DNA of 33,044 nucleotides from Spirochaetaceae bacterium (GCA_016342385.1 JAEINM010000003.1:1-33044), one strand, 5' to 3'. Shown: positions 1 to 8,440, counted from the first letter of the stretch. The notes: generated from the sequence alone by a model not told the origin. A program made the numbers and translations.

Positions 1-1121
1 AGATGTTTTCCCTGAGGATTATTGTCCGGGATAATCATGGGAAAACACTCTACAATAGTTTCACAGATCTGGTTCAAAGAGACGATTCGCCATTAATCGA
101 AGGTGATTCAGTACGAATTGTAGACTATGATACATTTGAGATTACCGGGACAATTACTGTTTATATCAACCAGGATTTTCTCGAAAGGGAAACGGGAGAA
201 TATATCCTGGGGATTCTAAAGCCGAGAATTATTCAGGGTTTCCTTACCATAGTCATTGCTCTGGTAGCCGCCGCTTTGTTGTCCCGTCGCATTACATCAC
301 CTATCAAAGCACTCACAAGAGCTACACGAGGTATTTCACAACGAGGAAAAACTCAGCTGTTACCAGTCAACTCTGCCGATGAACTGGGACAGATGAGTCA
401 GTCTTTTAATCAGATGATTACCTCTCTCCAGAAACAGAGGGAATTGCGGAAGCGCTTAATAAGCGATGTCTCTCATGAAATCAATAATCCCTTAAACGTC
501 ATTCGCCTGGAGGCGAAAGGGCTACAGGATGAAATCATAACATCTGATGAAGCTTCAGCCCGAATCATTGATGAAGTTGATACTCTGAGTAATCTCATTC
601 ATGATCTGGACTGGCTTGCAGAAACTGATTCCGGTGAATTTAAATTGAAGAAAGACTATTATCCCATTGGGAAAATCATACAAACTGAAGTAGACCGTTG
701 GCAGCTCAATGCGCAAATAGCAGAGCTGAGGCTTGAATTGACTCCTCTGCCTCGGGATTTACCGATTTTATACATTGATGCTATGCGTATCAGTCAGGTT
801 CTGGGAAATCTTTTAGAAAACGGATTAAAATATAGCAAGGCCCATGGTTCTGTGACTGTCTCCTGCGAAGTGGAAAATCAAAAAGTTGTCATTTCCATAG
901 CCGATACCGGTCCGGGAATTCCCGCAGTAGATCTTCCCTATGTCTTTGAACGGTTTTACCGGGTAGATCAGTCCCGTGTCCGGAGTAAAGGGGGGCGGGG
1001 TCTGGGATTATCCATAGTGAAACAGATAGTGGAAATGCATAATGGTTGTGTCTGGGCTGAAAGTCGAAAAGGTGAAGGGAGCTGTTTCTATTTCAGTCTC
1101 CCTGCGCCCCAGCAAAGTTAA
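1..1121 (+). CDS. Membrane sensor histidine kinase, 5'-truncated by window edge
   Basis: The visible part, read from an in-frame ATG at base 3, is 372 codons. It runs from an extracytoplasmic stretch (residues 1-75) to one transmembrane helix (about 78-94), HAMP (about 95-145), HisKA with the phosphoacceptor in the H box SHEINNPL (His158), and HATPase_c. The HATPase shows an N box (LLENGLKYS), G1 (DTGPGIP), F box (FERFYR) and G2 (GRGLGLSIV). Kinases of this BaeS/PhoR layout have a first membrane helix before the sensor loop. None is visible here, so the true start lies upstream of the window and the Met at base 3 is internal. All catalytic boxes are present, so it should autophosphorylate and pass phosphate to a response regulator, perhaps one encoded just upstream. 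The signal sensed cannot be read from the sequence. Confidence 0.93.
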   Translation, partial: MFSLRIIVRDNHGKTLYNSFTDLVQRDDSPLIEGDSVRIVDYDTFEITGTITVYINQDFLERETGEYILGILKPRIIQGFLTIVIALVAAALLSRRITSPIKALTRATRGISQRGKTQLLPVNSADELGQMSQSFNQMITSLQKQRELRKRLISDVSHEINNPLNVIRLEAKGLQDEIITSDEASARIIDEVDTLSNLIHDLDWLAETDSGEFKLKKDYYPIGKIIQTEVDRWQLNAQIAELRLELTPLPRDLPILYIDAMRISQVLGNLLENGLKYSKAHGSVTVSCEVENQKVVISIADTGPGIPAVDLPYVFERFYRVDQSRVRSKGGRGLGLSIVKQIVEMHNGCVWAESRKGEGSCFYFSLPAPQQS

Positions 1122-1160
1122 ATCCCGTCATCAGGATTTCATGAGTCTCGATTCTCAGGG

Positions 1161-1189
1161 TTGCCATCTGCGGTTTATCTTTGTATGAT
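1161..1189 (+). promoter_or_regulatory. Probable sigma-70 promoter of def-fmt operon
   Basis: TTGCCA (1161-1166) is separated by 17 bases from TATGAT (1184-1189). It lies in the 112-base gap between the kinase stop and def. The expected start is near 1196, giving a leader of about 38 bases that holds the ribosome site GAGAGGA (1217-1223) ten bases before the def ATG. Confidence 0.6.
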
Positions 1190-1233
1190 ATATCTGACTG
1201 TCCATTTTTTAGATTAGAGAGGATTAGAAATAC

Positions 1234-1731
1234 ATGGATATATATAATGCCGGTATAGAAGAAGAACTGGCGGTACTGAGAAAAACAGCTGTTCCTGTAG
1301 AGGAATTTAACGATGAGCTTAAGAGCTTTATCGATATAATGATTGAATCAATGAAGGAAAATAAAGGGATTGGTCTGGCGGCTCCCCAGGTGGGAGATAT
1401 GAGAAGAATTTTTGTCTGTTCTATCGATGACAGGGAGCCCCTGGTTTTTATCAATCCTGAAATCATAGAAACGTCTATGGAGACTTCAGTCTATGAAGAA
1501 GGCTGTCTCAGCCTACCGGGAATCTATGCCGATGTGGAAAGACCAGAGAGAATAAAAGTCCAGGCCTGGAACCGAAAGGGAAGACCTTTTAAAGTTGAGG
1601 CCGATGGGCTTATGTCCACCTGCATTCAGCATGAAATTGATCATCTCAATGGAGTTCTTTTTGTTGATTATCTTCCGGAAAAGAAGAAGTTGAAATTCCT
1701 TAAAAAACTGGAAAAGGCCAACAGTAAATAA
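1234..1731 (+). CDS. def: Peptide deformylase
   Basis: Removes the formyl group from the N-terminal methionine of new proteins. All three family motifs are present: GIGLAAPQVG (residues 45-54, with Gln52), EGCLSLPG with metal ligand Cys91, and QHEIDHLNG with ligands His133 and His137 and catalytic Glu134. The length of 165 residues is typical. The ATG at 1234 follows GAGAGGA at good spacing. The stop overlaps the fmt start in TAATG, so the two are translationally coupled, the classic def-fmt arrangement. The enzyme is cytoplasmic and associated with the ribosome. I see nothing odd in it. Confidence 0.97.
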   Translation: MDIYNAGIEEELAVLRKTAVPVEEFNDELKSFIDIMIESMKENKGIGLAAPQVGDMRRIFVCSIDDREPLVFINPEIIETSMETSVYEEGCLSLPGIYADVERPERIKVQAWNRKGRPFKVEADGLMSTCIQHEIDHLNGVLFVDYLPEKKKLKFLKKLEKANSK

Positions 1732-2681
1732 TGAGAATAATCTTTGCCGGTACACCGGAAATTGCTGTTCCTTCTCTTATTGCCTTAAGTGAAAAATTTA
1801 CTATATGCGCTGTCCTGACAAATCCCGACAGAGCTACGGGAAGGGGACGAAAAATTGTCTCTTCACCTGTAAAGGAAGCAGCTGAGCGATTGGGGTTGAA
1901 AGTCCTGCAGCCTGAGAAATTCGATGAGACGTTTTTTGAGGAGGTTCGTAGTCTGAATGCCGACCTCCTGGCTGTCATTGCCTTCGGCAGAATCTTCAGG
2001 AAAAGCTTTCTCGATCTTTTTCCCATGGGGGGAATTAATCTTCACCCGTCTCTTCTTCCCCGGTACAGGGGACCTTCTCCCATTACAGAGGCCATAAAAA
2101 ACGGTGATACCAGGACCGGGATCTCCGTTCAGAAACTAGCTCTGAAAATGGATAGCGGCGATATTCTGCTTCAGCCCGAACTGGTACTTGATGGCAGAGA
2201 AACCACAGGTTCCCTCACAGAGAAAGTCGCTCTTCTGGGTGCCCCTCTTATGGTGGAAGCGGTTGAAATCCTCGGAAATGACATTCAGGCCGGTACTCCT
2301 CAGGATGAATCCAAAGCGACATTCTGTAAACTTATTCAGAAAGGTGATGGCCTGATAGACTGGAATAAAACATCTGAGGTCATAGATCGGGAGATCCGCG
2401 CCTTTTCTCCCTGGCCAGGCTCATTTACCTATTTCGGGGATAAAAAACTGAACATTATCGAGGCTGAATTATACGATGAAGAGATTGAAAATGTCTGTTC
2501 AGGAACGGTACTGGCTCTTGATAAACAAGCGGGAATAATTATAAAAACCGGAGATTCAGCCATAGCAGTAAAAAGACTTCAGCTGCAATCAAAAAAACCT
2601 ATGGATTTCAAATCCTTTATTAACGGCAACCGTGATTTTGTCGGATCAACACTTAGAATTGAATCAGGAGATAATACATGA
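1731..2681 (+). CDS. fmt: Methionyl-tRNA formyltransferase
   Basis: Transfers a formyl group from 10-formyl-tetrahydrofolate to initiator Met-tRNA. The N-terminal formyltransferase fold carries the triad Asn103, His105 (NLHPSLLPRYRG) and Asp141 (MDSGDIL). The signature reads RYRGPSPI where many homologues have RYRGAAPI. The C-terminal third (about 205-316) fits the tRNA-binding OB-like domain. The length of 316 residues is normal. It overlaps def by one base and the next gene by four (ATGA), so all three genes form one transcription and translation unit. The pairing with deformylase gives the full formylation-deformylation cycle. Confidence 0.97.
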   Translation: MRIIFAGTPEIAVPSLIALSEKFTICAVLTNPDRATGRGRKIVSSPVKEAAERLGLKVLQPEKFDETFFEEVRSLNADLLAVIAFGRIFRKSFLDLFPMGGINLHPSLLPRYRGPSPITEAIKNGDTRTGISVQKLALKMDSGDILLQPELVLDGRETTGSLTEKVALLGAPLMVEAVEILGNDIQAGTPQDESKATFCKLIQKGDGLIDWNKTSEVIDREIRAFSPWPGSFTYFGDKKLNIIEAELYDEEIENVCSGTVLALDKQAGIIIKTGDSAIAVKRLQLQSKKPMDFKSFINGNRDFVGSTLRIESGDNT

Positions 2682-3748
2682 ACATAAAATCATTATTCAG
2701 CAGAAAGGAAGATGATAATAACAATGATAAAGAACGGGAAAAGGATTCCCTCAATGTAAAATCCGATAATATCACAGAACAGGAGACAACTTTTTTTAAA
2801 TATGCCCTTTATGTGATTATTGCTGTTTTTGTCATTATGTTCTTTTCTTTTTCTGTTACATTTTTCCTGTCTCTGAGAGGGGCAGAAAAGACAATGGTAC
2901 CCGATCTGGAAGGGATGGAACTTGTGGAGGCACTAATTGATCTGCAGGTTAAGGAACTTTATCCCAGGGTTCAGGTGCGTTATTCCGAAGATCCTATGAC
3001 AAAAGGTACTATTATTAAGCAGGATCCTCCAGCCGGATCTATTGTTAAGGCGGGGAAAAGGGTCACTATTACTATCAGTAAAGGAGCTGTTGTCGATAAA
3101 GTGGGTGATTATATCGGTCAGGATCTCAATGATGTGAAAATGAATTTTATGATTCAATTTACTACCTATAAACCGAATATGAAAATCAAAGAACCAGTTA
3201 TTTATGAATATGATTCTACACCTCCCGGTACAATTATTGCTCAGAAACCTGATCCCGGTACATCCATTTCGGGCTTAACCGAGGTTGAATTCATTGTGAG
3301 CCGCGGAGAAACCGGAGAAGAGATGATTGTGGGAGATTACCTCACCTTAGCTTATGGAGAAGTCATCAAACGACTGACCAGAGCCAATATTCCCTTCCTT
3401 TTCACGATTGATGAAGAATCGGAGGGCAACGGAACTATTATTGAGCAGGATCCGATTCCCGGTGAGTCTATTGAAACCGGTTCCCTGCTGAACTTTACCA
3501 TTGCTCCTCCTGAAGAGACTGCAGATGACATGGTTTTTAACCTGTTTGAATATTCAATCCCTGAATATCCTGTTTACGTGGATATGAAATTTGAATCTGT
3601 TTCTCCTTCAAGAGAGAGAAAAACCATATTCGAAACGAAGCATCCCGGAGGGAAAATCTCCATACCTTATAAAGTTCCCGTTGATACAGAGCTGATCCTG
3701 TCAATTCTTGATAAAGAAGTTATACGCTATAAAGTCACAGCCGAGTAG
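2678..3748 (+). CDS. Single-pass membrane protein with three PASTA domains
   Basis: The order is a charged, Asn/Asp/Lys-rich cytoplasmic segment (1-40), one transmembrane helix (about 43-66), then three PASTA repeats outside (about 72-137, 138-210 and 211-278). Each repeat ends in the usual G-T-I-I-x-Q-x-P-x-P-G element, seen as GTIIKQDPPAG, GTIIAQKPDPG and GTIIEQDPIPG. A non-PASTA tail of about 78 residues follows. PASTA domains bind peptidoglycan fragments or beta-lactams in Ser/Thr kinases and PBPs. Here there is no kinase or transpeptidase domain, so it is a stand-alone wall-sensing or scaffolding protein. It overlaps fmt by four bases, so it is co-expressed with def-fmt. The partner is unknown. 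Confidence 0.85.
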   Translation: MNIKSLFSRKEDDNNNDKEREKDSLNVKSDNITEQETTFFKYALYVIIAVFVIMFFSFSVTFFLSLRGAEKTMVPDLEGMELVEALIDLQVKELYPRVQVRYSEDPMTKGTIIKQDPPAGSIVKAGKRVTITISKGAVVDKVGDYIGQDLNDVKMNFMIQFTTYKPNMKIKEPVIYEYDSTPPGTIIAQKPDPGTSISGLTEVEFIVSRGETGEEMIVGDYLTLAYGEVIKRLTRANIPFLFTIDEESEGNGTIIEQDPIPGESIETGSLLNFTIAPPEETADDMVFNLFEYSIPEYPVYVDMKFESVSPSRERKTIFETKHPGGKISIPYKVPVDTELILSILDKEVIRYKVTAE

Positions 3749-3757
3749 CCATTCTGC

Positions 3758-3781
3758 CGGGGCGGGGATTAACCCGCCCCG
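3758..3781 (+). terminator. GC-rich hairpin after the def-fmt-PASTA operon
   Basis: A perfect 9-bp stem is formed by CGGGGCGGG (3758-3766) and CCCGCCCCG (3773-3781) around a 6-base loop. It begins ten bases after the PASTA stop. Only a loose AT run (TATTAAATTT) follows, not a clean T tract. It should still end or attenuate the operon. Confidence 0.7.
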
Positions 3782-3789
3782 TATTAAAT

Positions 3790-3817
3790 TTGACGGACAT
3801 TTCTTTCTGATTAATAC
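3790..3817 (+). promoter_or_regulatory. Candidate promoter of the CheA-like kinase gene
   Basis: TTGACG (3790-3795) is followed after 16 bases by TAATAC (3812-3817). It sits between the upstream hairpin and the kinase gene. The strong ribosome site AAGGAGG (3841-3847) lies downstream, six bases before a TTG start. Confidence 0.45.
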
Positions 3818-3853
3818 TTTAAATAGAAAGTTCTTATCTGAAGGAGGTTAAAA

Positions 3854-5590
3854 TTGTTTCTGAAATCAGTTCAGATAAAAATTTCTGCAGTGGTCCTTGT
3901 CTTACTATTGTTAAATACTGCCGCTACAGTCCTGATCATGGCAATAATCAACTCTCCAGTTCTGAAGGTTATTTTTCTCCTCTCGGCTTTACTATTACTG
4001 TTGTTTGTTATTTTCGTCGTACTCCGCCTTGTAGTTCTCAATAAAATATATCAGCTGGAAAGAGAGGTCGATATTGTCGCCGGTGGAACTTTGGATCATA
4101 CCTTTTACTTTAAATCAGATGATGAGTTTGAAGATTTAGCCGATCGTCTCAATAATATGTTTTCTACAATTAAAAAGCGAAATATCGATGAGAGAGCCGC
4201 TCTCATCGATGAAATAACAGCTCTTGAAAATGAGAAATATCTTCTCAATGTTAATGACGGGCTATTGTTTATCGATTACGGTCAGATCATCTCCGATTAT
4301 TATTCCCAATCTCTTGTAGAAATTTTTGACAGAGATGAGATTGGAGGTCAGCACCTCTCGGACTTTCTTTTCCCTTTGAAAGAGGAACAAAGAGAGAAAA
4401 GGAAGACTCTTGAAAAATTCATTATTGGTCTGTTTAATAATCCCGATCTTTTTGATTCCATTGATAAGGGGAATAATCCTCTCCACAATATCTGGATTTC
4501 CCGGAATGATGGCAGACGGATCCTTATCGACGGAACTTATCACAAAGTGGAGGATAAAGGTGAACTCGTCCAGATTATGATAATTTTTAAAGAAAGAACT
4601 GAGGAGGGACTGCTGGAGAAAAAACTGGATGAAAAGGATATGAGGTCCAGCTTTGAACTGGAGAGTATCATTTCCATTCTTCGTGCCGGTCCCGGTCCAT
4701 TCCTTCAGTTTATACAGGAAAGTGATGGTCTTCTGGGGCAGTTCCGCTCCAATATCCTTGATATTCACAGTAAAGATGTTATAGAACACTCCTTTCGGGT
4801 TATAAATTCCATGAAGTGTTCCGCTTCATATTTTGATTTTAAATCAGTGGAAAAACTTTGTCACAATCTTGAGGACATTCTCTCTGAATTCAGGAAGGGA
4901 GATTTTGAGAGAAAAGAAGCTCTGGATATTATCATAGATGATATATACATCCAGTTTGAACATATTAATCATTTAATAAACCGCTTTGGAGAATTCCTTT
5001 CTTCGGAAGAGGGTAAAATTTATGATACCCATAAAAATGAGCAGGACCATTTTTTTGATTCTCTTAAAATTATGATGACCCGGAATGCCGATTATCTCAA
5101 CAAGGAGATCGAATTTTCCTTTCACAGTGATTTTGAAAATTTCCCATTAATTAATGAGATAAAAAATCCTGTCATTCATCTCTTGCGAAATGCTGTTGAT
5201 TTTGGAATAGAGCTTCCTTCTGAAAGGAGAAATGCCGGTAAGGGTGAGAAAGGGAAAATCGATATCTCAATAAGCGAAACCAAAGAAAGGGGCGCAAGAA
5301 TCACCATAGAGGACGATGGCCGGGGCATTGATTTTGAGAAACTCAGAGAAATTGCTATTTTAAAGGGTTTTATCAAGAAAGAGGAAAATCCCGGTCAGGG
5401 AAATCTGATCAGAACTCTTTTTAAAAGCGGATTTTCATCTCGCGATGATATCTCTGGATTATCCGGGCGTGGAGTCGGTCTTGATGCTGTTAAAGAAGAT
5501 ATAAGCAGATTGGGTGGAAAAATCTCTATTAAAACGGACCATCTAAGAGGAAGCCGTTTTACAATTTTACTTCCTCCAGGCCTGTATTAA
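3854..5590 (+). CDS. Membrane CheA-like HPt/HATPase protein lacking the HPt histidine
   Basis: The TTG start is fixed by AAGGAGG six bases upstream. Two N-terminal helices (about 8-30 and 36-62) leave almost no periplasmic loop, so any signal is intramembrane or cytoplasmic. HAMP (about 62-115), a coiled coil, a PAS-like region (about 135-250), an HPt-like helical bundle (about 290-370) and a CheA-type HATPase (about 430-578) follow. The ATPase looks intact: HLLRNAVDFGIE (N box), DDGRGID (G1) and GRGVGLDAV (G2). In the HPt signature FRxxHxxKGSA the sequence reads FRVINSMKCSA, so the phosphorylated His is Asn318 (codon AAT), and the Gly after Lys is Cys. The later CheA helix (KLCHNLEDIL) is kept. 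There is no CheW-like P5 domain. It is probably an ATP-binding regulator or a kinase acting on a partner HPt. Confidence 0.8.
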   Translation: MFLKSVQIKISAVVLVLLLLNTAATVLIMAIINSPVLKVIFLLSALLLLLFVIFVVLRLVVLNKIYQLEREVDIVAGGTLDHTFYFKSDDEFEDLADRLNNMFSTIKKRNIDERAALIDEITALENEKYLLNVNDGLLFIDYGQIISDYYSQSLVEIFDRDEIGGQHLSDFLFPLKEEQREKRKTLEKFIIGLFNNPDLFDSIDKGNNPLHNIWISRNDGRRILIDGTYHKVEDKGELVQIMIIFKERTEEGLLEKKLDEKDMRSSFELESIISILRAGPGPFLQFIQESDGLLGQFRSNILDIHSKDVIEHSFRVINSMKCSASYFDFKSVEKLCHNLEDILSEFRKGDFERKEALDIIIDDIYIQFEHINHLINRFGEFLSSEEGKIYDTHKNEQDHFFDSLKIMMTRNADYLNKEIEFSFHSDFENFPLINEIKNPVIHLLRNAVDFGIELPSERRNAGKGEKGKIDISISETKERGARITIEDDGRGIDFEKLREIAILKGFIKKEENPGQGNLIRTLFKSGFSSRDDISGLSGRGVGLDAVKEDISRLGGKISIKTDHLRGSRFTILLPPGLY

Positions 5591-6361
5591 GTCATCTCTG
5601 TAGGTTTGCCAGAACTCCAATAGAAGTTGTTGAATATTAGAGAAAAACAGCCTCTCCATAGCAACGCCTTCACAGGTAATGAACCGATAATGCCAGCATT
5701 CCCATTTATAGCCTGTAATCTGCTCATAATCCTTAGGATATGAGAGTGAAAATCCGAATGTTCCGGCATTCCCGTAAAGCCATTTACCCTCTTCAGTCAA
5801 AGCGTATTCATCACTAATGGATCCAAAATCGACGGCAGTTCCCAGCTGGTGTTGAGATGTTCCTGGTCTGGCTGAAACCCTATCGGCTTCTTTTTGGCCC
5901 ATTTTTTCGACATAACTCTTATAGATCATTTCCTGATATTCATAGGAGCGATAACCTGAGGCAAAGACAATATCCAATCCAGCTTCTTTTGCTGAATCTG
6001 TGAGATTTTTAAGATGATCAATAATGAGTTTACTTACAGTCCTGTCATTTCTGGTTACAGAAATGCCATAATCATAGGGTTTTACAATTTCTTTTGGTGC
6101 CTGCTCTCTGCTAATCGCATTATTTTTATCGACCAGATAGAAGAGTTCCTCCGGTTGTGAGAGCATTGCATCGGCTAACTCAAGAAATTTCCGGGGATTA
6201 TTGAGAATCCTCTCCTGAATATCACTGTTCGCCCTAGTGATAATTTCTGCTAGCTGGTTCCTTGTCATATTGAATGCGGGATGAATATTCTGCTCCTCAC
6301 TGAAACCATCTGATGGCAAAAAAGATAAAAGTAAAAAGACTCTAATAAAAATTCCTATCAT
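5567..6361 (-). CDS. D-alanyl-D-alanine carboxypeptidase, VanY/M15B family, exported
   Basis: A 264-residue peptidoglycan peptidase with an N-terminal signal peptide (about 1-20). The C-terminal half is a peptidase M15B (LAS) domain with the motif SGYRSYEYQ, zinc ligands His171 and Asp178 in SQHQLGTAVDFG, catalytic Glu221, and zinc ligand His224 in ECWHYRF. It should trim the terminal D-Ala of stem peptides in the periplasm. Residues 25-100 are a family-variable helical region. The last 24 bases overlap the 3' end of the convergent kinase gene, and there is no terminator between them. There is no Shine-Dalgarno before the ATG, and a promoter ends six bases upstream of it. The signal peptide supports this start over Met32. 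Confidence 0.9.
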   Translation of the reverse strand: MIGIFIRVFLLLSFLPSDGFSEEQNIHPAFNMTRNQLAEIITRANSDIQERILNNPRKFLELADAMLSQPEELFYLVDKNNAISREQAPKEIVKPYDYGISVTRNDRTVSKLIIDHLKNLTDSAKEAGLDIVFASGYRSYEYQEMIYKSYVEKMGQKEADRVSARPGTSQHQLGTAVDFGSISDEYALTEEGKWLYGNAGTFGFSLSYPKDYEQITGYKWECWHYRFITCEGVAMERLFFSNIQQLLLEFWQTYRDDLIQAWRK

Positions 6362-6367
6362 TAGGAC

Positions 6368-6396
6368 ATAATATACAAAATTATGGAATTGGACAA
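6368..6396 (-). promoter_or_regulatory. Promoter of the VanY-type gene, placed for leaderless transcription
   Basis: On the minus strand, TTGTCC (6391-6396) is separated by 17 bases from TATTAT (6368-6373). The -10 ends six bases before the ATG at 6361, so the transcript should start at or next to the start codon. No ribosome-binding sequence is visible. Confidence 0.5.
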
Positions 6397-6475
6397 ATGG
6401 CTCTGTGCATTATTATCAATGAAAGAGAAAGATTCCACTTGACGGGTGGCTATGTTCTAAGGAAAATAGCAGAGC

Positions 6476-8365
6476 ATGAAAAATTTAAAGGTTTTTTTAT
6501 TCATTTTAGTTTTTTTATCAGCTCCAGTATTTATGGCAGCTGATTCAAGTATACATGTGAAACCGGAGATAATTGAGGAGGTGGATTTTAACCTCTTATA
6601 CGGAGTCTCTCTTCAGAATGGATTCCAGAAATCTCTCGATGGTGGAAAAAACTGGATTCCTGCCAATAGGGGTCTGCCTATACGAATGGTATATCCATTT
6701 GATAATCAGGGAATAAAAATGCTCACATCAATCACCTATGATGTGAATAATCCTGACAGAATATTACTCTCCTCGCCACGGGAAATATATCTCTCTGAAA
6801 ATGGCGGAGATCACTGGAATAAAGTCGATCTGAAATCTCCCTTTAAATACTCCAATTATATAACTTCTGTGGCATTAAATCCTCATAACAGGAACTCTAT
6901 GATTGTCGGAACTTCTTTCAGCGGTATATATGAAACAGGTGATAGAGGCAACAGCTGGAGGAGAATTTCCGATGCTATTCCCGAATTGTACCGAGGCGCC
7001 GGCTTTTACGAAGAGATAACAGCAATTGCCCTTTCTCCATATGATTCCAATATCCTGTACTATCTTTGCGGCCCGACCGGTGAACTCTATTCCTCCAGTG
7101 AAGATCGTACAACATGGATCAATATTGATCTTCCCTTTGATGAAGAGGAACAGGCTCAATCCATGAGCTTCACCAAATCCGGGATATTAGATGCTCCGGG
7201 TGCACCACCCTTTGTCCTGGAGATTAAAACTGACAAGTCTACATGGGTATACAATCCATTGAGGAACTGGTGGTGGCAGAAGCAGAACAAGTTCATTTCC
7301 GACATACATCTAGATGATGAGAAAAAAGAAAGGCTGAGACTGGCTTCAGATAAATATGGTATCTATATATCTTCATGGCATGCTTCCGGAGAAAGACTCG
7401 ACAATCATCTGCAGTTTGTTCTGGATCATAATCTGAATTCCATTGTTGTCGATATGAAAGATGATGATGGTTATATAACCTACAACAGCACTCTTTCTAT
7501 TGTTCAGAAGACAGGAGCGGTAAAGGCAAGATTTAATGTTGAAGCTCTCCTTGAAAAAGCTCATGAAAAAGGGATTTATGTCATTGCACGCATTCCTGTA
7601 TTCAAAGATTCGGTACTCTATCACTATGAAGAGGGAAAGTACGCCCTGAAAGATAAAAATACTGGTTTATCCTGGGGGAAAAAATTCCCGATTGATGACA
7701 GTGAAACAGGAGTCGTCTCCTGGGAGCAGAGAGAGTTCTGGGTCGATCCATTTGCCGAATTTGTCTGGCAATACAATGTGGCCATTGCTGAAGAACTTCA
7801 GAATCTCGGTGTAGATGAAGTTCAGTTTGACTACATTCGATTTCCCACCGATGGAGATCTGTCCCAAATTGACTATACATTTCAGCGGCCTCAAATGCTG
7901 AGAATAGAAGCTCTCGAATCATTTCTCGTTTTATCCCGGGAAAAGATTGAAATACCTGTCAGCACAGACCTTTATGGCTTTAATTCCTGGTACAGAATGG
8001 GGAACTGGAATGGACAGAATATTGAAATGGTCAGTCATTACGTCGACGTCATCAGCCCAATGTATTATCCATCCCATTTTCCCGGAGAATTCCTGCAGGA
8101 TCTTCCCTATCTCGACAGAGCTGAAGAGATCTATCGTGAAGGTAGTAAACGATCAGCCAGAATTGTAGGGAGCAGAAGTATAATCAGACCCTATATACAG
8201 GCATTTCTTATGGGAAATGAATTGAATATGGAAGATAATGAGTACACCATGTATCTCAACCGGCAGGTCAAAGGGAGCGAAGAATCGGAATCTTCCGGTT
8301 TTTCCCTTTGGAATTCATCTAACCGTTATTATATGGTAAGCGAAAGCTTTAAAGATTTTTTTTAA
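6476..8365 (+). CDS. Exported BNR-repeat plus DUF4015-type putative glycoside hydrolase
   Basis: A signal peptide (about 1-22) is followed by an N-terminal beta-propeller-like region (about 40-260). This region has Asp-box (BNR) motifs of the form S-x-D/N-x-G-x-x-W: SLDGGKNW, SENGGDHW, TGDRGNSW and the weaker SEDRTTW. From about residue 295 a TIM-barrel-like domain follows that resembles the putative glycosyl hydrolase family DUF4015 (KYGIYISSWHASG, SIVVDMKDDDG, GVDEVQFDYIRFPTDG, DVISPMYYPSHF). Acidic residues at the strand ends (DMKDDDG, DEVQFDYIRFP) are the likely catalytic site. The substrate is unknown. It is exported and stands alone: a divergent gene lies upstream and no clear terminator lies downstream. 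TTGACG at 6439 could be a -35 but has no convincing -10. The Shine-Dalgarno is poor (AAGGAAA). Confidence 0.82.
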   Translation: MKNLKVFLFILVFLSAPVFMAADSSIHVKPEIIEEVDFNLLYGVSLQNGFQKSLDGGKNWIPANRGLPIRMVYPFDNQGIKMLTSITYDVNNPDRILLSSPREIYLSENGGDHWNKVDLKSPFKYSNYITSVALNPHNRNSMIVGTSFSGIYETGDRGNSWRRISDAIPELYRGAGFYEEITAIALSPYDSNILYYLCGPTGELYSSSEDRTTWINIDLPFDEEEQAQSMSFTKSGILDAPGAPPFVLEIKTDKSTWVYNPLRNWWWQKQNKFISDIHLDDEKKERLRLASDKYGIYISSWHASGERLDNHLQFVLDHNLNSIVVDMKDDDGYITYNSTLSIVQKTGAVKARFNVEALLEKAHEKGIYVIARIPVFKDSVLYHYEEGKYALKDKNTGLSWGKKFPIDDSETGVVSWEQREFWVDPFAEFVWQYNVAIAEELQNLGVDEVQFDYIRFPTDGDLSQIDYTFQRPQMLRIEALESFLVLSREKIEIPVSTDLYGFNSWYRMGNWNGQNIEMVSHYVDVISPMYYPSHFPGEFLQDLPYLDRAEEIYREGSKRSARIVGSRSIIRPYIQAFLMGNELNMEDNEYTMYLNRQVKGSEESESSGFSLWNSSNRYYMVSESFKDFF

Positions 8366-8372
8366 AATAGAG

Positions 8373-8396
8373 ACTTCCTGCGTACACTACGCTTAT
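8373..8396 (+). repeat. 24-bp direct repeat, copy 1, with internal dyad
   Basis: This is identical over 24 bases to 8443-8466. It contains the perfect dyad GCGTA-CAC-TACGC at 8380-8392. It lies just after the stop of the glycoside hydrolase gene, 70 bases upstream of copy 2. It is not followed by a good -10. Confidence 0.85.
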
Positions 8397-8440
8397 TACA
8401 GTCGAACCCCAAAAATAATCCTGCTGCAACAAGCTTTGCT

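Noticed and set aside
4262-4789. A 175-codon open frame antisense to the CheA-like gene
   Set aside because: No ribosome site, no recognisable protein, and the sense frame has clear domains across the whole stretch.
6439-6467. Promoter for the glycoside hydrolase gene from TTGACG
   Set aside because: No acceptable -10 lies 16-18 bases downstream (GAAAAT only).
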